The notes beneath the pieces were generated by a model, which ran no database searches, was not told the DNA's origin, and was given only the letters and a program-made list of their open reading frames with translations. A stretch of DNA of 64,000 bases, taken from Lentzea albidocapillata (GTDB taxonomy: Bacteria; Actinomycetota; Actinomycetes; Mycobacteriales; Pseudonocardiaceae). The translations under genes and the position numbers were made by a program. Shown piece by piece: positions 1 to 8,621 of the stretch (the first letter of the stretch is position 1; every line of letters begins with the position of its first letter). The stretch is taken from assembly GCF_000719115.1 (NCBI RefSeq), contig NZ_JOEA01000002.1, positions 248,001 to 312,000 of the forward strand, in the 5' to 3' direction.

Positions 1-527
1 TCGCACAGCTGCGCCACGCCGACATCGACATCGCGGTGGTGCAGGACTGGCCGGAAGAGCCACTCACCGTGCCCGACGGGATCTCATCCGCCCCGCTGCT
101 GGAGGACGTCCTCGACGTGGCACTACCCGCCCGGCATCCCTTCGCCGACCGGGCAACCGTCACCCTGGACGAGCTGCACGCCGAGGACTGGGTGGGCTGG
201 CCCAGCGACGAGATCTGCCACGGCTGGCTCGAGAACACCCTGCGCCGCAACGGAATCGAGCGCCGGGTCAAGCACACCGCCTCGGAACACTCCACCCAGC
301 TCGCGGTGGTGGCGGCGGGGCTCGGCGCCGCGATCATCCCCCGGCTCGGGCGCGGCCCCACACCGGTCGGTGTCCGGTTCGTGCCGCTGCTACCGGCACC
401 CCGGCGACGGGTGTTCGCGTTGTGGCGCAACAGCACCACGAACCGCCCCGCCTGCCGGGCGGCGCTGAGCGCACTGCAGGACGCCGCCCGGCAGTGCGAC
501 GTCACCAGCGTGGCCGAGCGGGCATAG
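1..527 (+). CDS. LysR-type regulator, C-terminal part (cut by window edge)
   Basis: The reading frame is open from base 3 and ends at the stop at 525-527; the N-terminal helix-turn-helix lies outside the window. The visible part is the effector-binding domain of a LysR-family regulator. It contains the family's late strand-turn pattern 'VVAAGLGAAIIP', followed by a C-terminal segment rich in aromatic and charged residues. The neighbouring reductase at 566-1462 is convergent, so this gene is probably controlled from outside the window. The family assignment is good; the effector and targets are unknown. Confidence 0.8.
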   Translation, partial: AQLRHADIDIAVVQDWPEEPLTVPDGISSAPLLEDVLDVALPARHPFADRATVTLDELHAEDWVGWPSDEICHGWLENTLRRNGIERRVKHTASEHSTQLAVVAAGLGAAIIPRLGRGPTPVGVRFVPLLPAPRRRVFALWRNSTTNRPACRAALSALQDAARQCDVTSVAERA

Positions 528-565
528 CAGAGCCGAACGGCAACGAGCCGCTTCGCCGGTCGAGC

Positions 566-1462
566 TCAGGACTTGGCGGTCAGTGGGAAGGTCACCCCGG
601 TGAGCCGCTCCGACTCCTCCCACAGCCGCCGCGCCAGCACCGGGTCAGTGGCCGCCGCAGACCGGCCGACCAGCGCAGGATGGCCGTGCAGCTCGAACCG
701 TCCGTCCGGGCCGACGTAACTGGCGCCAGGTAGGTCCTGGGTCGCCGCGAACAACGACGGCAGCGCGCCCTGCTCCTCGGTCTGCGCCAGGTAACGCCCG
801 GCCAGGTGCACGATCTTGACCAGGTGCCGGTTGCGTCCCTTGGTACCCAGGTTGGTCGCCGAGTAGCCGGGGTGCGAGGACAGCGCGCGCACGGACGACC
901 CGGCCTCGCGGCAGCGCCGCTCCAGCTCCAGGGTGAACAGCAGGTTCGCCAGCTTCGACCTGCCATAGCCCTTCACCGGGGTGTAGCCGGAGCGGGCGAA
1001 GTCGAGGTCGTCGAGATCGAGCACGCCCGCCTTGTGCGCGCCGGAGGCCACGGTCACCACGCGGCCGGTGATCGAGGGCAACAGCAGGTTGGTCAGCGCG
1101 AAGTGGCCGAGGTGGTTGGTGCCGAACTGCAGCTCGAACCCGTCCGCCGTGCGCCCGTACGGGGTCATCGCCACCCCGGCGTTGTTGACCAGGACGTCGA
1201 GCTCACCCTGCCAGCCCTCGGCGAACGCGCGCACCGACGCCAGGTTCGCCAGGTCCAGTTCCCGGACCTCGGTGGTACCGGACATGGCGGCCGCGGCCCG
1301 CTCACCGGCGGCGACGTCGCGCACCGCGAGCACCGTGCGCGCCCCTGCCGCGGCGAAGGCGGTCGCCGTGCCGCGGCCCACCCCGCTGGCCGCACCGGTC
1401 ACCACGACGGTGCGGCCGGTCAGGTCGGGAAGGTCGCCGGCGGCCCACCTGTGCTTCGTCAT
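566..1462 (-). CDS. Short-chain dehydrogenase/reductase
   Basis: A classical SDR of 298 aa. The Rossmann motif TGAASGVG lies near residue 20. NNAG follows the fourth strand, and the catalytic YGRSK supplies the Tyr-x-x-x-Lys pair. The longer central region and the [10 protein letters not shown] segment resemble the retinol dehydrogenase/protochlorophyllide-reductase-like subgroup common in actinomycetes, so an NADP(H)-dependent carbonyl/alcohol reaction is likely. An upstream in-frame start would add 68 Arg/Pro-rich residues without family similarity, so ATG at 1462 was chosen. It stands alone between LysR and membrane genes. The substrate is unknown. Confidence 0.85.
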   Translation of the reverse strand: MTKHRWAAGDLPDLTGRTVVVTGAASGVGRGTATAFAAAGARTVLAVRDVAAGERAAAAMSGTTEVRELDLANLASVRAFAEGWQGELDVLVNNAGVAMTPYGRTADGFELQFGTNHLGHFALTNLLLPSITGRVVTVASGAHKAGVLDLDDLDFARSGYTPVKGYGRSKLANLLFTLELERRCREAGSSVRALSSHPGYSATNLGTKGRNRHLVKIVHLAGRYLAQTEEQGALPSLFAATQDLPGASYVGPDGRFELHGHPALVGRSAAATDPVLARRLWEESERLTGVTFPLTAKS

Positions 1463-1464
1463 GA

Positions 1465-1692
1465 TCGCCAGCTTATGCGGCGTCGCCCGGTGGGGCTGAT
1501 GAGGCTGTCCACCAGGTACGCCAGGGCTTCCGGGTCGTCGACGACCTCCGTGCGGTACTGCTGCGCGGCGCGGCGGGCCTGGTGGTGTCGTCGTCACGGC
1601 AGGACACCGAGTTCGCCCGGCTCGACCAGCGGATCTACTCGCCACTGTGCCTCGGCCTGGCGGCATGCTGCGCGGCGGTCGCGCTGGGATGA
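1465..1692 (+). pseudogene. Possible gene remnant (start-less open frame)
   Basis: This frame is open from 1465 to a TGA at 1690-1692 but has no plausible start codon or ribosome site. It encodes a stretch that looks protein-like at its end, with acidic residues followed by a hydrophobic segment ([20 protein letters not shown]). It lies between the SDR start and the end of a membrane gene. It could be the tail of a deleted gene or a chance open frame in GC-rich DNA. I do not recognise it. Confidence 0.2.
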
Positions 1693-1693
1693 A

Positions 1694-2218
1694 CTACTGC
1701 CAGCCACCGGCTGAGGCGACCTTCGCGGTGATGGCGACCACCGTCAACGCGAGCGTCCCGGCCGTCACCCGCACCGCGATCCTGCCCGGCCGTGACCGCG
1801 GCGCGCAGAAGGTCAGCCAGGACACGGCGGTCAGGGCGGCGGTGAAACCGCCGGGCAGGTCGGCCGGTGCGCGGAGCAGGCCGGTCACGGTGGCGGCGGC
1901 CACGAGCCACGGTGCGAGCAACGCCGTCCGCACGAGGAGGTGCGGTGCCCGCCACCAGATGACGAACGGCACGATGCCCGCGACGAGCAGGAGCACGGTC
2001 GCCTGCGGCGGCAGCCCGAACGCGGGGACGACCATCATGGCCACCAGGAACGCGGTGGTGGACGCCCCGGTCACCAGCAGCGCGTCCGCCCGGCGCGGCG
2101 GTGGCGTGGTGATCCGCATCAGCGCGAAGCCCGCCACCACCGGAACCGAGAAGTAGAGCATCAGGTAGAGCAGCACCGGTCCGGCGAGCACGGGCACCGT
2201 CGAGCCGTGGTCGTGCAT
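1694..2218 (-). CDS. Small integral membrane protein
   Basis: A 174-aa protein with about five to six hydrophobic helices and little else: the first covers residues 8-33 and the last ends near 165. I recognise no enzymatic motif. ATG is one nucleotide after the stop of the His-rich membrane gene upstream, so the two are probably translated together as the last genes of the P450-kinase operon (6583 down to 1694). The function is unknown. The positive N-out/C-in balance and short loops suggest a simple membrane subunit rather than a transporter of known type. Confidence 0.6.
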   Translation of the reverse strand: MHDHGSTVPVLAGPVLLYLMLYFSVPVVAGFALMRITTPPPRRADALLVTGASTTAFLVAMMVVPAFGLPPQATVLLLVAGIVPFVIWWRAPHLLVRTALLAPWLVAAATVTGLLRAPADLPGGFTAALTAVSWLTFCAPRSRPGRIAVRVTAGTLALTVVAITAKVASAGGWQ

Positions 2219-2219
2219 C

Positions 2220-2762
2220 TCAGGCCGCGCAGGTACAGCGCATCGCGGCCCGGTCCGCCCGCGAGGGACGCAGGTGGAAGTAGACGGCGACCATCATCGG
2301 GACGAACACGACCAGGTTGTAGAACAGGTGCAGCTCGACGCGCGGCAGCACCAGCTGCAGGATGCTCACCGGCTGCGGGTACCCGAGCAGGTTACGGCCG
2401 GTGATGGCCTGCAGGAGCAGGAGCAGGTGCTCGAAGTGGTGCCAGAACTGGATCCACAACGCGATTTTCCACCATTTCTTCGCACGCCCGACGAAACCCG
2501 GTGCGAGCGCGAAGAAACCCACGAGCATGATGACGGCGTAGCCGTAATGCATCCATTCCGACGTCACCAGCCACGGGATCCAGAGACCGAGCACACCACC
2601 GGCCGCCGGGCGCGGCCATCCGAGCAGGAACACCTGCACCGCCTGCACGATGTGTTCCGCCCAGTGCGCGAGCACCACGAACATGAAGAGGTTGAGCGCG
2701 AGCTTGTGCCAGCGCTCGTTGAGTGCGCCAGGCGCGGACCACGCCCCGGCATGAGTAGTCAT
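2220..2762 (-). CDS. Histidine-rich integral membrane protein
   Basis: 180 aa with four to five membrane helices carrying unusually many His, Trp and Glu residues inside hydrophobic segments: HWAEH near residue 33, WMHYGY near 70, WIQFWHHFEH near 105 and ELHLFYN near 145. Such spacing could bind heme or another metal in the membrane; that is inference. The start has a GGAG site (cggagctgattcATG). It shares its N-terminal half with the 83-aa protein at 14600-14851: both have a WAE motif, a proline before the second helix and a W-x-H-x-G motif. Each sits in an operon with an ABC1 kinase. The family is not recognised by name. Confidence 0.65.
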   Translation of the reverse strand: MTTHAGAWSAPGALNERWHKLALNLFMFVVLAHWAEHIVQAVQVFLLGWPRPAAGGVLGLWIPWLVTSEWMHYGYAVIMLVGFFALAPGFVGRAKKWWKIALWIQFWHHFEHLLLLLQAITGRNLLGYPQPVSILQLVLPRVELHLFYNLVVFVPMMVAVYFHLRPSRADRAAMRCTCAA

Positions 2763-2845
2763 GAATCAGCTCCGTCCGGGAAGCCAGGAGTGGTCCGGAC
2801 GTTACCGACGGGGCGGAACAGGCCCCTTCTCCCAGATTGCGCGGA

Positions 2846-3499
2846 TCAGTTCAGCCCGAGCAGGAGAATGCAGCGGCGCACCGATTCCGCTTTGCCTTTG
2901 ATGCGCACGTCTCCGGTCGCGATCGCCTCGAACGGCGACACCATCCGCGCACCGACCCTGACGAACGTGTCGGCGTCGCACTCGACCGTCAGGTCGGGCC
3001 GTTCGGCATGACCGCGGCCGAACGCGACGGCGCCGCCTTTCACCTCGATCACGAACGGCTCGTCGCCGACCTGGAACTCGTAGACCTCGTCGACGGCCGG
3101 GATCGCGGACTCGACGACCATCGACTGGACGGCGAGGAAACCCCACTCCGCCCTGACCGCACCGGAACGGTCCTCCTCGCGCAGGAACCCCAGCCCCCAG
3201 TTCGCCAACGCCAGCACCGGCCCGCGCAGCTCCTCGCCGAGGTCCGTCAGGTGGTACTGCCGTGCCCGCCCGTCGCCTTCCACGGACGACTGCTCGACCA
3301 CGCCGTGCTCCACCAGCGTGCGCAGGCGGTCCGACAGGAGGTTCGGGCCGGCGCCGGGAAGGTTCCCGGCCAGTTCGGTGAAGCGGGCCGGGCCGATCAG
3401 GAGCTCGCGCAGCACCAGCAGCGTCCAGCGCTCGCCGATGACGTTCAGCGCCGCGGCAAGCCCGCAGAACTGGCCGTAGTCACGTTTCACCGAAGCCAT
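2846..3499 (-). CDS. HxlR-family winged-helix regulator with SCP2 domain
   Basis: 217 aa. Residues 1-105 form an HxlR-type winged helix, with the hallmark 'GERWTLLVLRELL' and 'F-T-E-L' followed by 'LSDRLRTLVEHGVV'. Residues 120-217 resemble the SCP2 sterol-binding fold used in several actinomycete regulators for ligand sensing. ATG at 3499 is preferred over an upstream start 33 nt away because the usual N-terminus begins just before KRDYGQFC. The gene lies inside the kinase-membrane operon, so it may autoregulate that unit or bind the pathway product. The ligand is unknown. Confidence 0.85.
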   Translation of the reverse strand: MASVKRDYGQFCGLAAALNVIGERWTLLVLRELLIGPARFTELAGNLPGAGPNLLSDRLRTLVEHGVVEQSSVEGDGRARQYHLTDLGEELRGPVLALANWGLGFLREEDRSGAVRAEWGFLAVQSMVVESAIPAVDEVYEFQVGDEPFVIEVKGGAVAFGRGHAERPDLTVECDADTFVRVGARMVSPFEAIATGDVRIKGKAESVRRCILLLGLN

Positions 3500-3563
3500 C
3501 ACACCGCCCAAACTCGCTATCAATTCTAACACCGAGTCGAACGGTCCACAGCGGACCCGCCGT

Positions 3564-4757
3564 TCAGGTCATCATGCCGCGCAGCACGAACGGCAGCGCC
3601 TCCGTCTGGAAGTCGACGTCCGCGCACACCTCCCTCAACGTGCCCTCCAGCACGACGAGCGACAGGATCGGGAACACGAACGCCGGATCCGCGGCGAGGC
3701 CGTGCTCGCGCTGGATCGCGAAGAGCCGGACGGTGAACGGCACGAGGTCGAAGTCCGCGATCGAGTCGCGCGTCGCCGACTCGACGAGCCGGATCATCCC
3801 GGTGCGGAAGCCCTCGGGGTCCGACCGCTCGGTGACGCCGGCCGTGGCGAGCACGACGTCCGCGCACGCGGCGCCGTCTCCGCGGGTCATCCGGTAGAAG
3901 AACTCGACGAACGCCCGCCGGCCCGAGTCGGTCATGCGGCGGCAGAAGCCCGCGTCCACGATCACCGCCGAGCCGTCCGGCATCGCGTACAGGTTGCCGG
4001 GATGCAGGTCGCAGTGCACCAGACCGTCAAGGAAGATCATCTGGTAGACGGCGCGCAGTGCGGTGATCGTCGCGTCGCGCTTCGCCTGCGGGGACACGGC
4101 CCCGTCACGCAACCCCGGCACGTGCTCCATGACGAGCACGCCCGGCCCGCAGTACTCGCCGATCACGTCCGGCACCCGGACACCGGGCACGGCAACGAGG
4201 TTCGCGCCCAGCTCCCGCAGTGCCGCGGCCTCGGCGTCGAAGTCGAGCTGCTGGCGTACCGCGTCCGCTATCTCGCCGACGACGTTCACCACGGGCATCC
4301 CGCCCAGCAGGCGCAACGACTCCGCGAGCCGCGCCATCCAGCCGAGCAGCGCGAGATCACGCGCGACGACCCGGCCGATGCCCGGCCGGCGGACCTTGAT
4401 CGCGACGTGGCGGCCGTCCCGCAGCTCGCCCCGGTAGACGCACGCGATACTGCCGGCCGCGGCAGGAGTCACTCCGACGAGGTCGGCGCGCAACCGGGCC
4501 GGAAACCGCTGCTGCGCCTCGGAAACCGGCACCGCGGGCAGGTCGTCGTATACGTGGGCGAGCGCGCGGCACACCCCCAGCGGCACGACGTCGACCCGCG
4601 TGCCGAGCAGCTGCGCCACCTTGAGGAACGTCGGCCCGAGGCGCACGACGGCGTCCGTCAGCAGGTCCGCCCGCCTGCTCGAGAACGCCGCCCGCACACC
4701 CGTGGCCGCCAGCACTACCAGGACTTCGAAAGCTCTCAGGACGACCGCCGCGCGCAC
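3564..4757 (-). CDS. Divergent ABC1/UbiB-type atypical kinase A
   Basis: 397 aa of the ABC1/ADCK/UbiB protein-kinase-like family. Known members support quinone-lipid biosynthesis or lipid handling, with membrane-associated ATPase activity. Visible motifs: KxGQ-like KVAQ at 46-49, A-rich loop AAGS at 100-103, ATP lysine K121 (VAIKV), catalytic HCDLHPGN around D250 and metal-binding DAG at 268-270. Compared with typical members the KxGQ glycine is Ala, the third A-rich alanine is Gly and DFG is DAG. A second copy at 15815 has the same changes. The GTG start lies 3 nt after the stop of the 202-aa gene upstream. The role in this cluster is unknown. Confidence 0.85.
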   Translation of the reverse strand: MRAAVVLRAFEVLVVLAATGVRAAFSSRRADLLTDAVVRLGPTFLKVAQLLGTRVDVVPLGVCRALAHVYDDLPAVPVSEAQQRFPARLRADLVGVTPAAAGSIACVYRGELRDGRHVAIKVRRPGIGRVVARDLALLGWMARLAESLRLLGGMPVVNVVGEIADAVRQQLDFDAEAAALRELGANLVAVPGVRVPDVIGEYCGPGVLVMEHVPGLRDGAVSPQAKRDATITALRAVYQMIFLDGLVHCDLHPGNLYAMPDGSAVIVDAGFCRRMTDSGRRAFVEFFYRMTRGDGAACADVVLATAGVTERSDPEGFRTGMIRLVESATRDSIADFDLVPFTVRLFAIQREHGLAADPAFVFPILSLVVLEGTLREVCADVDFQTEALPFVLRGMMT

Positions 4758-4760
4758 GCG

Positions 4761-5369
4761 TCAGTCCGTCGGGACGTCGATCTCGTGCGTGACGTGGCTG
4801 CCGCACACGCTCGTCGACGCCAGCGCGAGTCGTGGCTTCGCGGAGCCGGGCTCGGTGGCGTGCAGGCCGCCCTCCAGTTCCGTCACGTCGTAGAACGTCG
4901 TCGGCGTGCGGGACAGGAAGGTGGTGCCGACCGGCGGGAACGTGGTGATCGCCTTGGCCTCCATCAGCAGCGGGTCGAGGTTGAGGTACAGGCGCCCGCG
5001 CAGGCTGATGATCAGGTACTGCTCGAAGACGACGTCCGCCGGCAGCAGCGCCTCCGCTCCTCCCTGCTGCAGCCCGGTGAGGATCCCGAGGTTGGGGCGG
5101 GCGGGGTTCTGCTGGATCAGCAGGCCCGTCTCGTTGGAGTGGAAGTGCGTCATCAGCCGGGTGACGGCGATCTGCGGCCGCCCGTCGGGCAGGGTGGTGA
5201 AGTCCTGCGCGCTGCGCACCGCGCTCAGGCCCTTGACGTCCGCGCAGTCCAGCGTCTCGCCGTCGGAGAAGAGCACGGTGAGCTGGCCGCGGATGCTGAG
5301 TCCCACGTGGTGCTGGCTGTTCGGCACGACCAGCGGATCGGAGCGGTCGGGCGCGGCGTCGACGGTCAT
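4761..5369 (-). CDS. Unknown 202-aa protein coupled to P450
   Basis: A soluble protein with no signal peptide or membrane helix. It has two apparent beta-rich halves: residues 20-95 carry HFHSNETGLLIQQNP and residues 110-200 carry LISLRGRLYLNLDP. The repeated short strands suggest a beta-sandwich or cupin-like fold, but I see no metal triad. Its ATG overlaps the stop of the P450 upstream (ATGA), and the kinase starts 3 nt after its end. It therefore belongs to one P450-unknown-kinase translation unit. I do not recognise the family. Confidence 0.6.
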   Translation of the reverse strand: MTVDAAPDRSDPLVVPNSQHHVGLSIRGQLTVLFSDGETLDCADVKGLSAVRSAQDFTTLPDGRPQIAVTRLMTHFHSNETGLLIQQNPARPNLGILTGLQQGGAEALLPADVVFEQYLIISLRGRLYLNLDPLLMEAKAITTFPPVGTTFLSRTPTTFYDVTELEGGLHATEPGSAKPRLALASTSVCGSHVTHEIDVPTD

Positions 5370-6583
5370 GGTGTGCTCCTGGGGTTCTGCGCCGTGAAGG
5401 CGATCGGGAGCGTCAGCACGCCGCGGAACATCGTGCTGCGCTGGTACTGGAGTTCGCCGGGGTTCTTCGTCAGGGTCCAGTCGGGCAACCGCACCAGGGC
5501 GCGGAACACCGCGGCGAGCTCGAGCCGTGCGAGCACCGCGCCCACGCAGTGCCGCATCCCGCTGCCGAACGACAGCGGGTGCACGCCGGTCCTGGTGACG
5601 TCGAACCGGTCCGGGTCGGCGAACCGCTCCGGATCCCGGTTCGCGGCGCCCATGAGCGCGACCACGAGCTCACCGCGCCGCAACGTTCTCCCCCGCAGTT
5701 CGAGGTCGTCCACGAGCTGCCTGCTGTTGGACTGGACGGACGAGTCGAAGCGCAGCATCTCCTCCACCGCGTCCGGAATCAGGTCCGGCAGGGCCCGCAA
5801 CAGGCTGAGCTGGGCGGGATGCCGCGCCAGCGCCAGCACTCCGTTGCCGATCTGGTTGGTCACGGTCTCGTGCCCCGCGAAGATCAGCGTGACCACCATG
5901 GCGATGACCTCTTCGCGGCTGGCGGAGCCGTCCGCGCACAGGGTGCCGAGCAGGTCGCCGGAACCGCGCCGCACCCGGATCAGGTCCGTCAGGTAGTCGG
6001 TCAGCTCGGCCATCGCGGCCTGGCCGTCGGCGATCTCGCCCGGCCCGGCCGCGAGGTCGAGGGTGGGTCCGATGCGCAACGACCACGCGCGGATCAGGTC
6101 TCTGTCCTTCGGGGGAAGGCCGAGCACGGCCGAGATCACGCCCAGCGCCAACGGGTACGCGACGTCGTTGATGACGTCGAGCTCTCCCGCCGACGGGTCG
6201 ACCAGCTCGTCGACGAGCCGGTCGATCTCGGGCACCAGCGACCGGAGCGCACGGGGCGCGAACGCGGGCATGACGAGCGCCCGCAACCGGCTGTGGTCCG
6301 GTTCGTCCTGGAACAGCAGCGTCCTGCTGAGGATGCCGCTGAGCGGGCCGGGCCCGACGAGCTGCGACCAGAAGTCCCGGATGCCTTGCCGGACAAGGCG
6401 ATCCTCGGCGAGAACAGCTCGCACGTCGTCGTAGCGGGACACGAACCAGATGCCGTTCACGCCGCGGTGGACGGGATCGTTGCGCAGCAGCCAGTGGTAG
6501 TAGGGGTACGGATCGCGCTGGACCTCGGGAGCCGAGGGATCGAAGCACGCGACCGGGATCGGATGTCCGGCGAGCTGGGTCAT
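5366..6583 (-). CDS. Cytochrome P450 A
   Basis: A 405-aa soluble bacterial P450. The I-helix oxygen-binding motif is FAGHETVT (236-242), the ExxR motif is EEMLR near 275-278, and the heme loop FGSGMRHC places the ligand at Cys346. All residues expected for an active monooxygenase are present. It needs ferredoxin partners, which are not in this window. The start has a GAGGAG site. It leads the minus-strand operon to the 202-aa protein and ABC1 kinase A, and its upstream region (6584-6719) is divergent from a VOC gene. Probable role: oxidative tailoring in the secondary pathway; substrate unknown. Confidence 0.93.
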   Translation of the reverse strand: MTQLAGHPIPVACFDPSAPEVQRDPYPYYHWLLRNDPVHRGVNGIWFVSRYDDVRAVLAEDRLVRQGIRDFWSQLVGPGPLSGILSRTLLFQDEPDHSRLRALVMPAFAPRALRSLVPEIDRLVDELVDPSAGELDVINDVAYPLALGVISAVLGLPPKDRDLIRAWSLRIGPTLDLAAGPGEIADGQAAMAELTDYLTDLIRVRRGSGDLLGTLCADGSASREEVIAMVVTLIFAGHETVTNQIGNGVLALARHPAQLSLLRALPDLIPDAVEEMLRFDSSVQSNSRQLVDDLELRGRTLRRGELVVALMGAANRDPERFADPDRFDVTRTGVHPLSFGSGMRHCVGAVLARLELAAVFRALVRLPDWTLTKNPGELQYQRSTMFRGVLTLPIAFTAQNPRSTP

Positions 6584-6719
6584 CGCGAACTCCTCTGTCC
6601 GGAGGAGGCAAGGTTACTTATTTTTCATATACTGAGTCAACGAGAGGGCGTTCTCATCCCTAGCTCTTTCCCTGTCTCACTTCACTTCGTAGTAGTGATC
6701 TTGCGGAACGGAGGCCCCG
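6584..6719. promoter_or_regulatory. Divergent promoter region P450 A / VOC protein
   Basis: 136 bp between divergent starts. The part at 6610-6645 is AT-rich (TTATTTTTCATATACTGAG), unlike the surrounding DNA, and is the likely promoter/operator area. It lacks the TATGAC palindrome seen elsewhere. No transcript start can be assigned from sequence alone. Confidence 0.4.
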
Positions 6720-7109
6720 ATGTCCCTTCACCGCGGCGCGCTGGCGTGGTTCGAGATCCACGTCCGTGACGTCACCAGAGCAGCGGAGTTCTACGGCACG
6801 GTGTTCGGCTGGACGTTCGACCCGCTCGGCGACGCCGACGAGAGCCTCGACGGCTACCTCGTCATCAGGACGGCGGACGGTGAGAGCGGCAACGGCGGCA
6901 TCGCCCGCACGGCGACGCCGGACGAGGCCGTCGGCCGCGAGTCGAGCGTGTTGTACCTGCACGTGGACGACATTCCGAAGACCGTCGAGGTGGCGCTGAC
7001 GGCCGGCGCCACGCTGCACCGCCCACTCATGAACATCGGTGGCGCCCACGGGTTGTGCGCCGTCATCCGCGATCCGGACGGCAACCACGTGGGTCTCTGG
7101 TCGTCGTGA
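6720..7109 (+). CDS. VOC (glyoxalase/bleomycin-resistance fold) protein
   Basis: A 129-aa VOC-superfamily protein with two beta-alpha-beta-beta-beta units: residues 5-55 (WFEIHVRDVTRAAEFY) and 70-127, ending DPDGNHVGLW. VOC proteins act as metal enzymes or bind toxic natural products, as bleomycin-binding proteins and the tiancimycin-binding TnmS proteins do. Near an enediyne cassette, drug sequestration is a fair inference, but not shown here. It is transcribed alone and closes with a strong hairpin at 7124-7162. Other VOC genes lie at 11146 and 44904. Confidence 0.8.
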   Translation: MSLHRGALAWFEIHVRDVTRAAEFYGTVFGWTFDPLGDADESLDGYLVIRTADGESGNGGIARTATPDEAVGRESSVLYLHVDDIPKTVEVALTAGATLHRPLMNIGGAHGLCAVIRDPDGNHVGLWSS

Positions 7110-7123
7110 CCGCACGAGAACGA

Positions 7124-7162
7124 GGGGTTCCCCGCCGGGTGACCACACCGGCGGAGAACCCC
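7124..7162. terminator. Bidirectional terminator hairpin
   Basis: Long stem between convergent genes: left arm GGGGTTC-C-CCGCCGG (7124-7138), right arm CCGGCGG-A-GAACCCC (7148-7162), with a 9-nt loop and one internal C/A mismatch. It lies between the VOC gene and the FG-GAP lipoprotein and fits rho-independent-like termination of both. Confidence 0.65.
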
Positions 7163-7223
7163 ATCTGGCACGGCGGTCGCGGCCAGGCCCTGGGCGAGGG
7201 GGAACGAGCAGCCCGGGCCGGCG

Positions 7224-8441
7224 TCAGCCGCCGGTGGTGTTGAGCAGCACCGAGACCGTGTCCGCGAGCGAGTCCGCGGTCGCGAAGTCGGCCTTGCCGT
7301 CGCCGTTGAAGTCGGTGACCACGATCGCGGGCGCGCCGGCGCCGACCTTGATACTGACCGGGGCGGCGAACCCGCCCTTGCCGTCACCGTGCAGCAGGCT
7401 CACGTCGTCGGAGTCGAAGTTGGGCGCCACGATGTCCGCGAACCCGTCGCCGTTGAAGTCGCCGACCCCCGTGTCCGACGGGTGCGCACCCGAGCCGAGC
7501 ACGACCGGGCCGCCGAAGCCGCCCTTGCCGTCACCGAACAGCACGGCGATCTGGTCCACCTCGTACAGAGCGCTGACGACGTCGAGCGCGCCGTCGCTGT
7601 TGAAGTCGGCGAGCGCGGCACCGGCCGAGGTGTCGCCCGCCGGGAAGACCGCGGGCGGACCGAACCGGCCGCCGCCGTCACCCTTGAGCACGGCGACGTC
7701 GCCGGAGTTGTAGTTCGACACCGCGAGGTCGAGCTTCCCGTCGCCGTCGAGGTCCGCGACCGACAGCCGCAGCGCGCCGTCGCCCGCCGGGTGGTGGGCG
7801 GGTGCGGCGAACGCGCCCTTGCCGTCCCCGAGCATCACGGTCACATCGTCGCCGTTGAGGTTCGGCGTCACGATGTCGAGGAAGCTGTCGCCGTTGAGAT
7901 CACGTGCCACGGCGCGGGCCGGTCCGTCGCCCGCCGGGAAGGTGACCGGCTCACCGAACTTGCCGGTGCCGTCGCCCAGGTACAGCGACAGGTCGTCGGA
8001 CCCGAGGTTCGCGGCGACGAGGTCCTCGTGGCCGTCGGAGTTGAAGTCACCGGCCGCGAGACCGTTCGGGGTGCGGCCGGCGGGCAGGATCAACGGTGGC
8101 GCGTAACCGCCGTTGCCGTCGGCGATCAGCACGGCCACGTCGTTGGAGTTGTAGTTGGGCGTCGCCAGGTCCAGTGCGCCGTCGTCGTTGAGATCGGCCG
8201 CCAGGATGTCGGCCGAGGCGTCGCCCGCCTTGAACGCCCCGGCCGGCGCGAACGACGCCTGCTGGGCGGGCATCGGCACCGGTGCCGGGGTTCCGGCGGG
8301 CGGCACGTTCGCCGTCGGCCGCGCGCCGGACGAGGTGCCCGGCGGGGGATCCGGTTCGGACTTCGTGGTGCAGCCGGCGACCAGCAGCACCGCCACCAGA
8401 GATCCGGCCACTTTTCGGGAAACGCGCATTGCGGCGCCCAT
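7224..8441 (-). CDS. FG-GAP/VCBS-repeat lipoprotein A
   Basis: A 405-aa secreted lipoprotein: basic N-terminus, hydrophobic stretch, then lipobox LLVAGC with Cys near residue 24. After a Pro-rich linker (30-65) come about seven FG-GAP/VCBS repeats of roughly 46 aa, each with a calcium-loop pattern such as DxNxDGxxD and a GDGxGxF strand, giving an integrin-like beta-propeller. It is anchored outside the membrane. A GGAG site precedes ATG. A paralogue lies at 11619-12812, and UnbV at 34436 uses the same repeat. The role is unknown; binding a ligand or calcium-dependent surface contact is possible. Confidence 0.85.
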   Translation of the reverse strand: MGAAMRVSRKVAGSLVAVLLVAGCTTKSEPDPPPGTSSGARPTANVPPAGTPAPVPMPAQQASFAPAGAFKAGDASADILAADLNDDGALDLATPNYNSNDVAVLIADGNGGYAPPLILPAGRTPNGLAAGDFNSDGHEDLVAANLGSDDLSLYLGDGTGKFGEPVTFPAGDGPARAVARDLNGDSFLDIVTPNLNGDDVTVMLGDGKGAFAAPAHHPAGDGALRLSVADLDGDGKLDLAVSNYNSGDVAVLKGDGGGRFGPPAVFPAGDTSAGAALADFNSDGALDVVSALYEVDQIAVLFGDGKGGFGGPVVLGSGAHPSDTGVGDFNGDGFADIVAPNFDSDDVSLLHGDGKGGFAAPVSIKVGAGAPAIVVTDFNGDGKADFATADSLADTVSVLLNTTGG

Positions 8442-8621
8442 GTGCTTCTCCTCGCACTCGATCGGCTGCGCTTTCCAGTGTCAGCGGCAGGGCTTCCACC
8501 AGGCTTTTCATCGCTTGCCCAATCACGAAGCGCGTGAAGTTCACATTCAGCACACTGGAAGAAGAAAGAGCTGGCGGCGCGCCGTAGAACGGGTCCTACA
8601 GCTGCCTGGAAACGGGGAGAG

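Noticed and set aside
4761..5369. Cupin or dioxygenase
   Set aside because: The sequence is beta-rich, but no HxH...E...H metal motif is present.
3702..5996. 764-aa plus-strand open frame across kinase A, the 202-aa gene and P450 A
   Set aside because: It runs antisense over three clear genes, and its composition is low-complexity Arg/Asp/Val.
6608..6650. AT-rich stretch before P450 A as a further TATGAC operator
   Set aside because: It contains TCATATAC but not the paired TATGAC/GTCATA arms; similarity is limited to a half-site.
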